Positions 8,459-16,436 of a stretch of DNA of 57,649 nucleotides are shown one piece after another. Each line of letters starts with the position of its first letter. Position 1 is the stretch's first letter. The notes under the pieces were generated by a model that searched no databases, had not been told where the DNA came from, and saw nothing but the letters and a program-made list of their open reading frames with translations. Position numbers and translations under genes: made by a program. Source of the DNA: an uncultured Rhodospirillales bacterium (GTDB taxonomy: Bacteria > Pseudomonadota > Alphaproteobacteria > Kiloniellales > Kiloniellaceae); NCBI GenBank assembly GCA_913060675.1, contig CAJXUS010000023.1:1-57649 (forward strand), written 5' to 3'.

Positions 8459-9688
8459 ATGTCCATCGCATCAGTAAAGTCATCTAAGTTCTTTCATAGC
8501 AGTACATTTTTGATTGTGACAGCCTGTTTACTTCTGATGTTCTCTTTTGGATATCGCTCTGGTTTTGGGCTGTTTCTCTCACCTATAAGCGAGGACAATG
8601 GCTGGTCGCGTGATATCATGTCTTTTTCTCTCGCATTACAAAATCTGGTCTGGGGTGTGGTTGCTGTGTTTGCCGGTGGACTGGCGGATCGCTTTGGTAA
8701 TGTGCGCGTAGTCCTTAGCGGTGTGGTGCTCTATAGCCTTGGCATGTATCTGATGTCTGTCACCGACAGCATCTGGATGCTGCACACATCTGCGGGACTG
8801 ATCGTTGGCTCAGGCATAGCGGGTACGGCCTATGGTATCGTCCTGCCGGCCATGGCGCGTGCAGTGGGTGAAGAACGCAGGCAGTGGGCTCTTGGCCTCG
8901 GTACAGCTGCGGGCTCCATGGGACAGTTTCTCGTGGTGCCGATTTCGTTTCAGTTGATGGATAGTTATGGCTGGGTTATGGCGCTGCAGATCATGGCAGC
9001 ATCCGGTATCATCATGGCATTACTAGCAATCCCTCTGGCCCCTTATTCCGGCGCGCAGGATACCTCTGCCAAAGGGCCCGCTCAGGGTGTCGGCGATGCT
9101 CTGAAGGAAGCTTTGCGCCATCGCTCGTTCCTGCTTTTGGTTGGCGGCTTTTACGTTTGCGGGTTCCAGCTCGCCTTTGTCACCGTGCACATGCCTGCCT
9201 ATCTGGTCGATCTCGGTTTCGGGCCAGAGGTCGGGGCCTGGGCCATCGCTCTCATTGGTTTATGTAACGTAGCCGGGTCCTATCTTTCGGGCTATCTCTC
9301 TGGCCGTTTTCCCAAACGCGAGGCGCTGGTGGTGATCTATGTTGCGCGGGCTGTCGCAACCACGGTTTTCCTGTTGTTACCGATTACTCTGACGTCGGTG
9401 CTGATTTTTAGTGCGGTGCTCGGTTTCTTCTGGCTCGCCACGGTGCCGCCAACTTCCGGTCTGGTCGCGGTTATGTTCGGCACCCGCTATATGGCCATGC
9501 TCTACGGCATTGTCTTCCTCGGCCACCAACTCGGCAGCTTCACCGGTGTCTGGCTCGGCGGCTATCTCTATGAAAGCACAGGCTCCTACGATCCAGTCTG
9601 GTGGATCTCCGTCCTGCTCGCCCTCTTGGCCGCACTCGCTCACTGGCCGATCAAAGAGCGCCCGGTTGCCCGGTTGCAGGGAGCTTAG
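8459..9688 (+). CDS. MFS transporter, monocarboxylate-type
   Basis: A 409-residue major facilitator protein with about 12 membrane helices in the inner membrane. The region GYRSGFGLFLSPISEDNGWSRDIMSF resembles the first helices of bacterial oxalate/formate-antiporter or monocarboxylate-type MFS carriers, and GLADRFGNVRVV is the conserved loop 2-3 motif. A CGGAG ribosome site lies seven bases before the ATG. Divergent from the GcvA-like LysR gene, its likely regulator. An organic-acid substrate is plausible by family only. Confidence 0.85.
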   Translation: MSIASVKSSKFFHSSTFLIVTACLLLMFSFGYRSGFGLFLSPISEDNGWSRDIMSFSLALQNLVWGVVAVFAGGLADRFGNVRVVLSGVVLYSLGMYLMSVTDSIWMLHTSAGLIVGSGIAGTAYGIVLPAMARAVGEERRQWALGLGTAAGSMGQFLVVPISFQLMDSYGWVMALQIMAASGIIMALLAIPLAPYSGAQDTSAKGPAQGVGDALKEALRHRSFLLLVGGFYVCGFQLAFVTVHMPAYLVDLGFGPEVGAWAIALIGLCNVAGSYLSGYLSGRFPKREALVVIYVARAVATTVFLLLPITLTSVLIFSAVLGFFWLATVPPTSGLVAVMFGTRYMAMLYGIVFLGHQLGSFTGVWLGGYLYESTGSYDPVWWISVLLALLAALAHWPIKERPVARLQGA

Positions 9689-9702
9689 GGTGCGGGGATT
9701 AT

Positions 9703-9723
9703 CGGAAGGGAACTTCCCTTCCG
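9703..9723. terminator. Palindromic hairpin after MFS gene
   Basis: CGGAAGGGAA (9703-9712) and TTCCCTTCCG (9714-9723) form a 10-bp inverted repeat around a single base, 14 bases past the MFS stop. In RNA the loop would open to a few bases. No T-run follows, so a terminator role is inferred from position. Confidence 0.5.
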
Positions 9724-9849
9724 GGCCAGCCCATGCTTGTGTTCTTGACTTCATCTTACGCAGTTGCGTAGTGTTTTTACATTAAGGGAAGGTTACTATT
9801 TCAGGAAGGCAGTGCGGCTGAGAATTAAAGGGCTGGAGAACCAAAGAAT

Positions 9850-10626
9850 ATGAAGAATTATCAGTCCTATATCATCTGCACGAGCCCCCGAAGCGGTAGC
9901 ACTTTGCTTTGCAAACTCCTGGCTGTAACGGGAAAGTCCGGGAACCCGGAATCCTATTTCCACAATCCTTCAATTTCTGATTGGTTGAGTAATTTGGATT
10001 TGTCACCCAAACACTCTGGCCGAGAATGCTACGTACTGAATGCCATAATGGATGCGGTACGCGAGCGGGGTACTGGTAATACGGGTATGTTTGGCCTACG
10101 TTTGCAGAGGAAAAGCTTCGACTTTCTCATCGAAAAAATAGGCGTTCTGCACCCAGGGCTTTCAAGTGACGCAAAACGGTTTCAAGCTGTTTTCGGAAAT
10201 ACGCTTTTCATTTATCTTACGCGTGATAACAAGCTCGAACAGGCTATCTCATTTGTTAAGGCAACACAGTCAGGGCTTTGGCACAGGGCTCCTGATGGAA
10301 CAGAATTGGAGCGCCTCTCAGCTCCGAAAGAGCTTGTTTACGACGCAGATGAAATCGCACGCCATCTTGTGGGATTGACCGCCCTTGATAATGATTGGGA
10401 AGACTGGTTCGCTGGAGAGAAGATAGACCGAATGTGCGTATCCTATACCGAACTTTCGGACGATCCCAAAGAAGTGCTGGCCCGAATATTGGATCGACTA
10501 GGAGTTGGTCGGGAAGTCGCGAAGGGAATTCGCCCGGCAGTGGCTAAGCTTGCAGATGCGACCAATCAAAATTGGATGAAACGCTTTCTCGCTGAAAGAG
10601 GAGACGTAATAGGCTTTCAAACCTAA
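9850..10626 (+). CDS. Stf0-type sulfotransferase
   Basis: A 258-residue PAPS-dependent sulfotransferase of the Stf0 family, whose founding member sulfates trehalose in mycobacteria; other members act on other sugars or lipids. Seen: the 5'-phosphosulfate loop TSPRSGSTLL (11-20) right at the N-terminus, GLRLQRKSFDFL, the 3'-phosphate-binding FIYLTRDNKLEQAISFVKA (about 124-142) and the C-terminal AKLADATNQNWMKRF. Length matches the family. The gene stands alone, so the acceptor is unknown. A periplasmic signal is absent; it is cytoplasmic. Confidence 0.85.
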   Translation: MKNYQSYIICTSPRSGSTLLCKLLAVTGKSGNPESYFHNPSISDWLSNLDLSPKHSGRECYVLNAIMDAVRERGTGNTGMFGLRLQRKSFDFLIEKIGVLHPGLSSDAKRFQAVFGNTLFIYLTRDNKLEQAISFVKATQSGLWHRAPDGTELERLSAPKELVYDADEIARHLVGLTALDNDWEDWFAGEKIDRMCVSYTELSDDPKEVLARILDRLGVGREVAKGIRPAVAKLADATNQNWMKRFLAERGDVIGFQT

Positions 10627-10629
10627 AGG

Positions 10630-10959
10630 CTAGCTGCTCTTAAGCAAATATGCCAAGTCGTCATACTCTGTTGCTAATAGCAGGTAAGCATCGTGCCAAC
10701 CATTTGAGATGGCAATTTCTTGGATTGGACCTGTAGCTATAAATAGAATTGTTGCATATTCTGGGAGAAGGTTACCTTCTGGCTTTAGCACGTGAGAAAT
10801 TGTCTCATTAACAAGGCCCGTGATCTCGATAGGGTCTTCATCTGGCCAACCTTGAACGGTCGATCTCGATAACAACTCTTTTGTTGTTGCTAAAATTGTT
10901 ATGAGCTTTTGCCTATCTGACAAGCGATCTTCTGGTGCTTTAAAGCCGAGCCAACCCAT
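10630..10959 (-). CDS. Hypothetical 109-aa protein
   Basis: A soluble 109-residue protein, convergent with the sulfotransferase gene with only three bases between their stops. It begins MGWLGFKAPEDRLSDRQKL and is mainly helical, ending LLLATEYDDLAYLLKSS. No family recognised. The frame is complete and has ordinary codon use for the neighbourhood. Confidence 0.5.
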   Translation of the reverse strand: MGWLGFKAPEDRLSDRQKLITILATTKELLSRSTVQGWPDEDPIEITGLVNETISHVLKPEGNLLPEYATILFIATGPIQEIAISNGWHDAYLLLATEYDDLAYLLKSS

Positions 10960-11327
10960 GCTGAATACCTATTAAAATCAACTTAATTATCTGAATAATC
11001 ATAACTTTTGCGAGTATGTTATTCAAGCAGGGAAGAAGTTGGGCTTTGAAATGTCCCTAGTTATTATTTTTTTGTAACTCCTGGTGGTGTAGCGTGATCC
11101 TTGACACCTCTATGTCTCTATCGCAGAGTTTTAAACTGGTTGGGTAAGGATTTGTGCAAACTTAGGGCGTTGTTTGGCCCTCTTAGTCCTCTCTCGGTTA
11201 AAACTTGAAATTGAAAGTGCTAGAATTCTAGGTTGATTATTGTGATGAAATGATTTGTCACCTCACTCTCGCCTATCAAATTTATACTGCGAAAAAGCTG
11301 CTTATAAAAAGAGTACTGAGACCTTGG
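10960..11327. other. Gene-free stretch
   Basis: About 370 AT-rich bases with no gene I can support. The frame of the following PAS gene could be extended back to an ATG at 11250, which would make its first 26 residues hydrophobic-basic and unlike the family. Confidence 0.4.
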
Positions 11328-11837
11328 ATGCTTGACGTTACCTTTAGAACAACTGCGGTCGAATTGGCCTATAAATATTGGCTGGGAAAATGTCCGCCTG
11401 ACAAAAACTCGGGCCAAATTTCCGGCCAAATTTCGGGCCAAATTCCCAGACATATACCGGGCCGTGTCCATATTGATCCCATGGAAATGGTGGCGTTTTT
11501 GCCAAATATCTTATTATTGGATGTGCAAAGAGAGCCTTTGGATTTTCGGTTCCGTCTGGTGGGCACCAGTGTGATCCCTCTGCTTAACCGAGATTATACT
11601 GGGGAATGGATGAGCAATATTTCTAACCTGAAGGCCCCGGGAAAAGTTTGGACAAATTGCAGTTCTGCGGTTGAGTTTGCCGAGCCCGTTTATGCCTTTA
11701 CGCCCTACACTGGACCGAAAAGAGGTATTATTGATGTGGAGGATCTCATCCTTCCGATGGCCGCAGATGGCAGCACTGTCGATATGCTAATGATCATCTT
11801 GGCTGCCACGGGAAAGAAGCCTGGGCGCCGTGAATAG
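11328..11837 (+). CDS. PAS_5 (DUF5593-like) domain protein with repeat-expanded linker
   Basis: A 169-residue single-PAS protein of the type common in Rhodospirillales. Seen: a short N-terminal helix ending YKYWLGKCPP, then a linker made of tandem four-residue units (SGQI three times, PRHI, PGRV), then the PAS core beginning HIDPMEMVAFLPNILLLDV and FRFRLVGTSV. In relatives the linker between the Trp-containing helix and the HIDP motif is short, so the repeats look like an expansion. The start at 11328 is preferred over the in-frame ATG at 11250, though neither has a strong ribosome site. Its 3' end overlaps the truncated solute-binding frame on the other strand. Ligand unknown. Confidence 0.75.
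   Translation: MLDVTFRTTAVELAYKYWLGKCPPDKNSGQISGQISGQIPRHIPGRVHIDPMEMVAFLPNILLLDVQREPLDFRFRLVGTSVIPLLNRDYTGEWMSNISNLKAPGKVWTNCSSAVEFAEPVYAFTPYTGPKRGIIDVEDLILPMAADGSTVDMLMIILAATGKKPGRRE
11409..11468 (+). repeat. 12-nt in-frame tandem repeat in PAS gene
   Basis: Three nearly identical units TCGGGCCAAATT (11409-11420), TCCGGCCAAATT (11421-11432) and TCGGGCCAAATT (11433-11444), followed by two degenerate units to 11468. Each encodes four residues, keeping frame. It lies between the N-terminal helix and the PAS core. Confidence 0.9.
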
Positions 11838-12370
11838 GAAGGTTTTTCCTTGTGTGGTTGGTATCGCATTTGCAGAACATGTTTGATCTGGTCCTTGTTG
11901 TTGGTGAATTTAGTATAGTTATCGAAACCGAGTGCTTCTAACTTGGCCTGGATTATGCCTTTATTGGAAACCACGATCCCTTCGACCAACCGAGCATCCT
12001 CGAGACTGCTAAAACTACGGTCATCCTCCTTGCGCTTGTATAGATAAATCACTTCATCAACCAAAGCACCGACCCACTTGTATTTATTATCTCGTTTCGG
12101 GGTACGGAAATAGGAAAAACCCACTGCATTAGGTTGGGCGTCCAGCACTTTGGTTGTCCGGGCCCCTGGATATACTCTGATTTCATGGCTTTCGCCCAAC
12201 TCGGCCATCATGGCTTGGATGATTTCCGTCGAAAATCCGGTTAACTCTCCGTCCCTGGTGAAATTATAGGGCGCCCATTCCTCTGTAACGAACAATAAAG
12301 GCTCGGCGGCACGGATCGAGTTGGATGCAAGCAGGCATAACAGGCTCACTATAAACAAAAATGCTTTCAT
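11705..12370 (-). pseudogene. C-terminally truncated SBP_bac_3 protein
   Basis: The frame gives 221 residues. Residues 1-22 are a signal peptide (FLFIVSLLCLLASNSIRAA), then a normal SBP_bac_3 N-lobe (LLFVTEEWAPYNFTRDGELTGFSTEIIQAMMAELG, later GIVVSNKGIIQAKLEALGFDNYTKFTNNKDQI). From about residue 168 (QPHKEKPSYSRR) the sequence stops looking like the family and simply reads through the antisense of the PAS gene for 133 bases. The second half of the C-terminal lobe is therefore missing, most easily by a deletion that brought the PAS gene against it. Probably non-functional as a receptor. Confidence 0.7.
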
Positions 12371-12749
12371 ATCATGTTCGGTTCCTAAATCCAGGAATAA
12401 TTATATCACCGATTGAGCACGGTAAGATAACTGCTTTTAGGATCAATATCTTAGGTAGAAAATTTCATTGGTGCAGGAGGAGGCGGTTGTTGGAGATTAT
12501 GTGTAAATGATCTATGATATGTTTACCAAGAGCCAGTATCCCTGCCGATGTGGCGATAACTGTGGCCCTCAGTTGCCTGTACAATTTAAAGGATTTAAAC
12601 TCCTTATACGTTCAAATGAAATGAGCTGGATCCGCGGATGAAATGACCTTGTTGCGCAGATAGGATGACATTTGATGTTTGAGGGTCTTTGTCCTTGATA
12701 TTATGCCTCTTACTTTTGATTTTTGCAGTGGAGCGGAATACAAACTCTC
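12371..12749. other. Gene-free stretch
   Basis: About 380 AT-rich bases between the truncated receptor and the marR promoter. I see no gene or clear RNA structure. Confidence 0.4.
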
Positions 12750-12797
12750 TTGACAGAATGTTGATTAAAAATATATATAGTTAGTTAAGCGAACTAA
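12750..12797 (+). promoter_or_regulatory. marR promoter and operator
   Basis: A consensus -35 box TTGACA (12750-12755) is followed 18 bases later by TATATA (12774-12779). Directly after it lies the inverted repeat TTAGTT-AAGCG-AACTAA (12781-12797), 14 bases before the MarR start codon. The TATAGTTAGTTA around the left arm recurs in front of the methyltransferase gene at 13555, which points to autoregulation and control of that gene by the same MarR protein. Confidence 0.65.
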
Positions 12798-12810
12798 TTG
12801 AATTGAACTG

Positions 12811-13359
12811 ATGTCTTTACCCCGATCCCTTGAACGGCTTCACCGACAGCTTACCGACCTTTGGTCGGATACGTCTGATCGGCCTTGTGAATTGACACAT
12901 AGTGAGTATGGCTATTTGCGTGCTATTGAACGGTTGGATGGGGAGCAACTGGCCCGGGCTGCGGGTGAATTTGTTCCTGAAGTTGTTCATGCTGGTAAGC
13001 CGGGTGGTAACGCGAGGGGGAAATTAAGTATTCCCAAACTTGGTGATCCCCACATTAGTGATCCAAATTCTGGTGATATAGGCCACCATCTTCAGGATCT
13101 TGTCGCGTTGCTAAAGGTGCGTAAGGCCTCGGCAAGTGTGGCGATTGCCAAGTTGGAAAAGCGCGGGTTGATATGTCGTTTTGCTTGTCAGTACGACGCC
13201 CGAGCTCAACACATTGTTCTCACAGATAAAGGAAAAGAAAGCCTGCGAGCGGAAGAGGTGGTCTATGAGGCCGCGACCGCACGAATTGAAAATCTTCTTA
13301 CGCCGGAAGAGCTGAGCGCGTTGAAAAGCTGTCTTTCTAAAATCGACAAGGCGTTTTAA
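12811..13359 (+). CDS. MarR-family regulator with repeat-bearing insertion
   Basis: A 182-residue winged-helix repressor. The first helices (LERLHRQLTDLWS... LTHSEYGYLRAIERL) and the DNA-binding part (ASASVAIAKLEKRGLICRFACQYDARAQHIVLTDKGKESL) are normal MarR. Between them, roughly residues 48-92, sits an extra segment rich in Gly, Asp and Pro that contains the 15-nt repeats (LGDPH, ISDPN, SGDIG). Standard MarR proteins have only a few residues there, in the loop before the recognition helices. It lies upstream of the methyltransferase and DUF1360-like genes and shares an operator with them. The inducer is unknown. Confidence 0.85.
   Translation: MSLPRSLERLHRQLTDLWSDTSDRPCELTHSEYGYLRAIERLDGEQLARAAGEFVPEVVHAGKPGGNARGKLSIPKLGDPHISDPNSGDIGHHLQDLVALLKVRKASASVAIAKLEKRGLICRFACQYDARAQHIVLTDKGKESLRAEEVVYEAATARIENLLTPEELSALKSCLSKIDKAF
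13039..13083 (+). repeat. 15-nt in-frame tandem repeat in marR
   Basis: Three 15-base units at 13039-13053, 13054-13068 and 13069-13083, each with a GGTGAT or AGTGAT core and encoding x-[GS]-D-[PI]-x. The last unit contains AAATTCTGGTGATAT, which is found identically in the C-terminal repeat of the heme-copper oxidase gene at about 31.9 kb (minus strand). Confidence 0.85.
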
Positions 13360-13368
13360 GACACCAGA

Positions 13369-13429
13369 ATTTAAAGCAACGGGTACTTAGGGCGCGGGTA
13401 TTTAAGGTTCTGGTATTGTAGCTTTGGTT
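13369..13429 (+). repeat. 15-nt intergenic tandem repeat
   Basis: Just past the marR stop: one 16-base unit (13369-13384) and three 15-base units, ACTTAGGGCGCGGGT (13385-13399), ATTTAAGGTTCTGGT (13400-13414) and ATTGTAGCTTTGGTT (13415-13429). Non-coding. The remaining bases to 13554 hold no gene. Confidence 0.7.
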
Positions 13430-13554
13430 TTATGGTTTCACGCCCATAAAGTAACCCCATGACAAGCTTGAAAATCTAAGTCCTTCAAAGCTTAATGTTA
13501 AACGCAACATTTGATCAGGAGAGGACTCTTTAAGAGTAAAAATTTTTTAAACTT

Positions 13555-13574
13555 TATAGTTAGTTAGTCTGACT
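13555..13574 (+). promoter_or_regulatory. Second MarR operator-like site
   Basis: TATAGTTAGTTA (13555-13566) repeats the sequence found at the marR operator; it overlaps the imperfect palindrome GTTAG-T-CTGAC (13563-13573). It lies 24 bases before the methyltransferase start, where a repressor would act. Confidence 0.55.
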
Positions 13575-13597
13575 TCTTAGTAAGAGAAAGAAAATCA

Positions 13598-14221
13598 ATG
13601 AACGAAAATTTACAGCAACACAACGATGAACCGACAGATAATCACATTTGGAATGAGGAAGTCGCCACCACTTATGTAGAAAAATATGGCGAGCACCCGA
13701 TAAACCACCTGACTGCTGAGCGGGCGGGACTTTCACCGGATGATTACTTGCTTGATATCGGCTGTGGCAGTGGCTCGGCCTTGCGGGCTGCAGCAACCAT
13801 TGTGACCCATGGTGAGCTTATCGGTGTCGATCCAACCCCGGCGATGGTGCGGATTTCCCAAACCGAAAGCGCCGATCATCCTGGGTTTGGACGCATGCGT
13901 TTTCTCCTCGGCGGGGCAGAGGCTTTGCCGCTACCAGACAACAGGGTAACGGTTTGTTGGGCGATTAATTCCCTGCACCACTGGCAGGATATTGCTCAAG
14001 GTTTGGCGGAAGCCCGCAGGGTGATTGTACCAAACGGTCGGTTTATTGTTGTGGAGGAAATATTCCCCGAAGGTCACGGGTTTGAGGCTGATGAGGTGAA
14101 GATGCACCTGAGCTCGGCTGGTTTTGAGGTTGAGGGTGCCAGCATCCAAGAGACGGATGATGCTCAATTCAATGTCTTAGTCGCACGCAACGTAGTCGAA
14201 CACAACGTAAAGGAGGACTAA
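13598..14221 (+). CDS. Class I SAM-dependent methyltransferase
   Basis: A 207-residue cytoplasmic methyltransferase of the Methyltransf_11 type. Seen: motif I LLDIGCGSGSALRAA (about 51-65), acidic motif II LIGVDPTPAMV, motif III EALPLPDNRVTVCWAINSLHHW, motif IV VEEIFPEG. The substrate cannot be read. The last residues form a duplicated pentad (RNVVE, HNVKE) with a 15-base period. It ends two bases before the next gene and carries an AGGAGG ribosome site for it in its own tail, so the two are translationally linked. A MarR-type operator-like site precedes it. Confidence 0.85.
   Translation: MNENLQQHNDEPTDNHIWNEEVATTYVEKYGEHPINHLTAERAGLSPDDYLLDIGCGSGSALRAAATIVTHGELIGVDPTPAMVRISQTESADHPGFGRMRFLLGGAEALPLPDNRVTVCWAINSLHHWQDIAQGLAEARRVIVPNGRFIVVEEIFPEGHGFEADEVKMHLSSAGFEVEGASIQETDDAQFNVLVARNVVEHNVKED
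14186..14215 (+). repeat. 15-nt in-frame duplication at methyltransferase C-terminus
   Basis: Two 15-base units, CGCAACGTAGTCGAA and CACAACGTAAAGGAG, encode RNVVE and HNVKE as the last ordered residues. A third more distant copy (FNVLV) may precede them. Confidence 0.55.
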
Positions 14222-14223
14222 AA

Positions 14224-14622
14224 ATGGATCTGACAACAACACTTATCGGATTTTCCTTTTACATCCTGATTTGGGAAAAGTTGCCGGAATGGGGCACCTG
14301 GTTTAATGCTCTTCTAAAATGGTTGCCCAGACCGATTCAGGCGCTCTATGAGCAGTGGCGTTGTCCCTATTGTGTTGGGTTCTGGATGGCATTGGCACTC
14401 CATGCTGCGACGGGGCTCTGGACCCTTCCGGTGTTGGAAAACCTGCCTTTGTTTTGGGGCGCATTAGGTCCTGTGATCGGCTGGTTTTTGGATGCCTTGG
14501 CAACGGGGATCCTGATCTTGATTTGTAAACTGTCCCTTGACGCAATTGGCCTTCCGGCCATGAAAGCCTATATGATGAAAGCCGAGTTCAAAAAGGACAT
14601 GGCCGCTAAATCCAAAGAGTAG
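14224..14622 (+). CDS. Small membrane protein with CPYC motif (DUF1360-like)
   Basis: A 132-residue inner-membrane protein with three to four hydrophobic segments. The WRCPYCVGFWMALALH stretch (about 45-60) matches the CPxCxGFW signature of the DUF1360 family, whose function is unknown. A charged KKDMAAKSKE tail closes it. It directly follows the methyltransferase with a strong AGGAGG site, so both belong to the MarR-linked unit. The CxxC pair may bind metal or act in thiol chemistry; this is inference. Confidence 0.65.
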   Translation: MDLTTTLIGFSFYILIWEKLPEWGTWFNALLKWLPRPIQALYEQWRCPYCVGFWMALALHAATGLWTLPVLENLPLFWGALGPVIGWFLDALATGILILICKLSLDAIGLPAMKAYMMKAEFKKDMAAKSKE

Positions 14623-14644
14623 TTCTAAAGCTTAATGGAAACGG

Positions 14645-14681
14645 ACACGCCGAGGAGTGACGTATGGTATGCTCGGTGTGT
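14645..14681 (+). terminator. Stem-loop terminator
   Basis: ACACGCCGAG (14645-14654) pairs with CTCGGTGTGT (14672-14681) including one G-T pair, around a 17-base loop, followed by TTTGTATAAAT. It closes the MarR-methyltransferase-membrane protein region. Confidence 0.6.
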
Positions 14682-14750
14682 TTGTATAAATCTTTGAACC
14701 AAGAATGCTTTTGTTGTGTATGAAGCTATCGCGAGGAAGTTTTTACGGTA

Positions 14751-15320
14751 ATGTCAGAGACAGTTAACGGGTCTGGAAACGACGGCCCTATAAATACAAT
14801 CTCCTCGTGTGCGTTTAGCACGCCTAGACTTCAGGTTAAGGCGTGGAATACTGCGCCTTCGAGCCTTACAAGCTTGGAAGCGGAGCTATCTGAGTTGCTG
14901 ATCCCGGCTGTGACGGCGTTTTTACCAGAACCGTTGCGGCTAGCCAAAGGCGTAGACCCGATTGCCGGGTGGATCGCTGCGCGTAACAGTGAAAGCGACG
15001 TGTTTACCGTTCGCGATAAATCAACTCACGCATTGTTTGGGTTGCTTATTCTTGCTGCGTCTTTTGAGCCAGGTTATCCCTTGGAAATAAGGCTTGGTTA
15101 TCTACTTGCTGAACAGACCTGGGGCAAGGGCATCGCGACCGAATTGGTCAAGGGGTTGGTGTTGTGGTGCAGGGAAAACTATCTTTCGGGTCATTTGCTC
15201 GGGGGCGTCGAAAAGGGGAACCCAGCCTCGGCCGCTGTACTGATCAAGGCAGGTTTCAAAAGATCGGACGTGCTATCTTCAGGTGACACAGATACTTTTG
15301 AATTACGTCTTTGCCCCTAA
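14751..15320 (+). CDS. GNAT-family acetyltransferase (RimJ-like)
   Basis: A 189-residue N-acetyltransferase. Seen: FSTPRLQVKAW opening strand, RLGYLLAEQTWGKGIATELVKGLVLWCREN (acetyl-CoA-binding motif A, about 114-143), and EKGNPASAAVLIKAGFKRSD (motif B). This RimJ/RimL-like pattern acetylates protein N-termini or small amines. The first 20 residues are extra and polar. Its 3' end overlaps the convergent GntR gene by 18 bases. Confidence 0.8.
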   Translation: MSETVNGSGNDGPINTISSCAFSTPRLQVKAWNTAPSSLTSLEAELSELLIPAVTAFLPEPLRLAKGVDPIAGWIAARNSESDVFTVRDKSTHALFGLLILAASFEPGYPLEIRLGYLLAEQTWGKGIATELVKGLVLWCRENYLSGHLLGGVEKGNPASAAVLIKAGFKRSDVLSSGDTDTFELRLCP

Positions 15321-16088
15321 ACTGGCCAAGCGTTTGCTCGAGATATGTTCGCGCTTGATCTGTGCGCGCCACAGGCGGAAGGAGCTTTCGACAAAATCCA
15401 GGTGGGCGAGGGCTGCGGCTTTGGCTTTTACGGGGTCACGATCCAAAATTGCGGCCCCGATCGCCTGGTGCTGATTGAGCAGTTTTTCGCCCGTACCATC
15501 GATGGAGCGCAGAAAATCTCGGCTGTAAAATACGCCCTTGCGTGTGAGTTCATAGATCGACGTCATGACGTGAACCAGTAAAACGTTATGGCTGGCATCT
15601 ACGATGGCGGAATGAAAACCGATGTCGGCTTCTTTTGATACTTCGGTGTCGCCGTTTTCGTGGGCGTATTGGAGTTTGTTGAGGAAAAACTCGATGCGCT
15701 GTCGGTCGAGGCGGGTGGCGCGTTCTGCTGCCAACTGCGCGGCCAGACCTTCTTGTTCGCGGCGGTATTCCAGGTAATCAAAGAACACGGACTTATTGCG
15801 TGCGATCAGGTTTATCAGGGCCGGGGTCATGGCATCGTTCATCAGCGGCGCGATAAAAGAGCCTTCGCCGTGCCGGATCAAGATGAGTTGGTTTTCTTCC
15901 AATCTCTTGAGGGCTTCGCGCACCTTTGGCCGAGAGACTTCCATGACTTCTGCTATTTCGCGTTCGGACGGAAGTTTTGCCCCTTCTTTCAGGACCCCGG
16001 AAATGATCAGGTCTTCGATTTGCTGGGTTACGGAATCGACAACAGATCCGCTTTTAACAGGCTCAAAAAGGAATTCGTCAGATTGCAT
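15303..16088 (-). CDS. GntR/FadR-family regulator, probable lactate regulator
   Basis: A 261-residue FadR-subfamily repressor. N-terminal winged helix: VDSVTQQIEDLIISGVLKEGAKLPSEREIAEVMEVSRPKVREALKRL (about 16-62). The C-terminal FCD domain has the metal-binding His pattern (ADIGFHSAIVDASHN; later ALAHLDFV). This is the PdhR/LldR/GlcC group, which senses small carboxylates. It is divergent from the TRAP-dld genes, and GGTAAA-N-TTTATTT occurs in front of both units. Control of lactate uptake and oxidation is the natural reading, by analogy with LldR. Confidence 0.85.
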   Translation of the reverse strand: MQSDEFLFEPVKSGSVVDSVTQQIEDLIISGVLKEGAKLPSEREIAEVMEVSRPKVREALKRLEENQLILIRHGEGSFIAPLMNDAMTPALINLIARNKSVFFDYLEYRREQEGLAAQLAAERATRLDRQRIEFFLNKLQYAHENGDTEVSKEADIGFHSAIVDASHNVLLVHVMTSIYELTRKGVFYSRDFLRSIDGTGEKLLNQHQAIGAAILDRDPVKAKAAALAHLDFVESSFRLWRAQIKREHISSKRLASLGAKT

Positions 16089-16114
16089 TTTTATCCATCC
16101 GGGTCGTGAATAAC

Positions 16115-16138
16115 ACCATAGTGGTAAATTTTATTTCC
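16115..16138. promoter_or_regulatory. Operator-like site upstream of gntR
   Basis: The palindrome ACCA-TAG-TGGT (16115-16125) overlaps GGTAAATTTTATTT (16123-16136), 27-50 bases upstream of the regulator start. The second element recurs at 16342 before the TRAP genes with one base changed. Confidence 0.5.
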
Positions 16139-16341
16139 CAGTGCAAGTTTTGAAATTTGAAGTCAGATTTTGAACCGGATCAATTATCTGAAACTGCACA
16201 CAAGACACTCTTAAATAACAAAAAGATGAATCAAAAAATTACGATCAGGATTGGGAAGAGGTGTGTTCCTTTCCTTATTATCCTGGTTAAAAGTGCCTTG
16301 TATTATAAGGCTTGGTGCAGAAAATTGTTGATATTTTTAGA

Positions 16342-16358
16342 GGTAAAGTTTATTTACC
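16342..16358. promoter_or_regulatory. Operator-like site upstream of TRAP operon
   Basis: A perfect inverted repeat GGTAAA-GTTTA-TTTACC. Its left 14 bases match the site in front of the gntR gene at 13 of 14 positions. It lies about 80 bases before the dctP start, a reasonable place for the GntR-type repressor. Confidence 0.55.
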
Positions 16359-16436
16359 ATTATGCGATTTGTTCAGGGAGGCGGCATGTGAATGTTGTTT
16401 TTGAAACGGTCGTTAACAAAAACAATGGAGAATAAA

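Noticed and set aside
11409..11444. Three 12-nt repeats taken as CRISPR-like or iteron-like array
   Set aside because: Units are contiguous without spacers, lie in frame inside a gene and have no cas or rep gene nearby.
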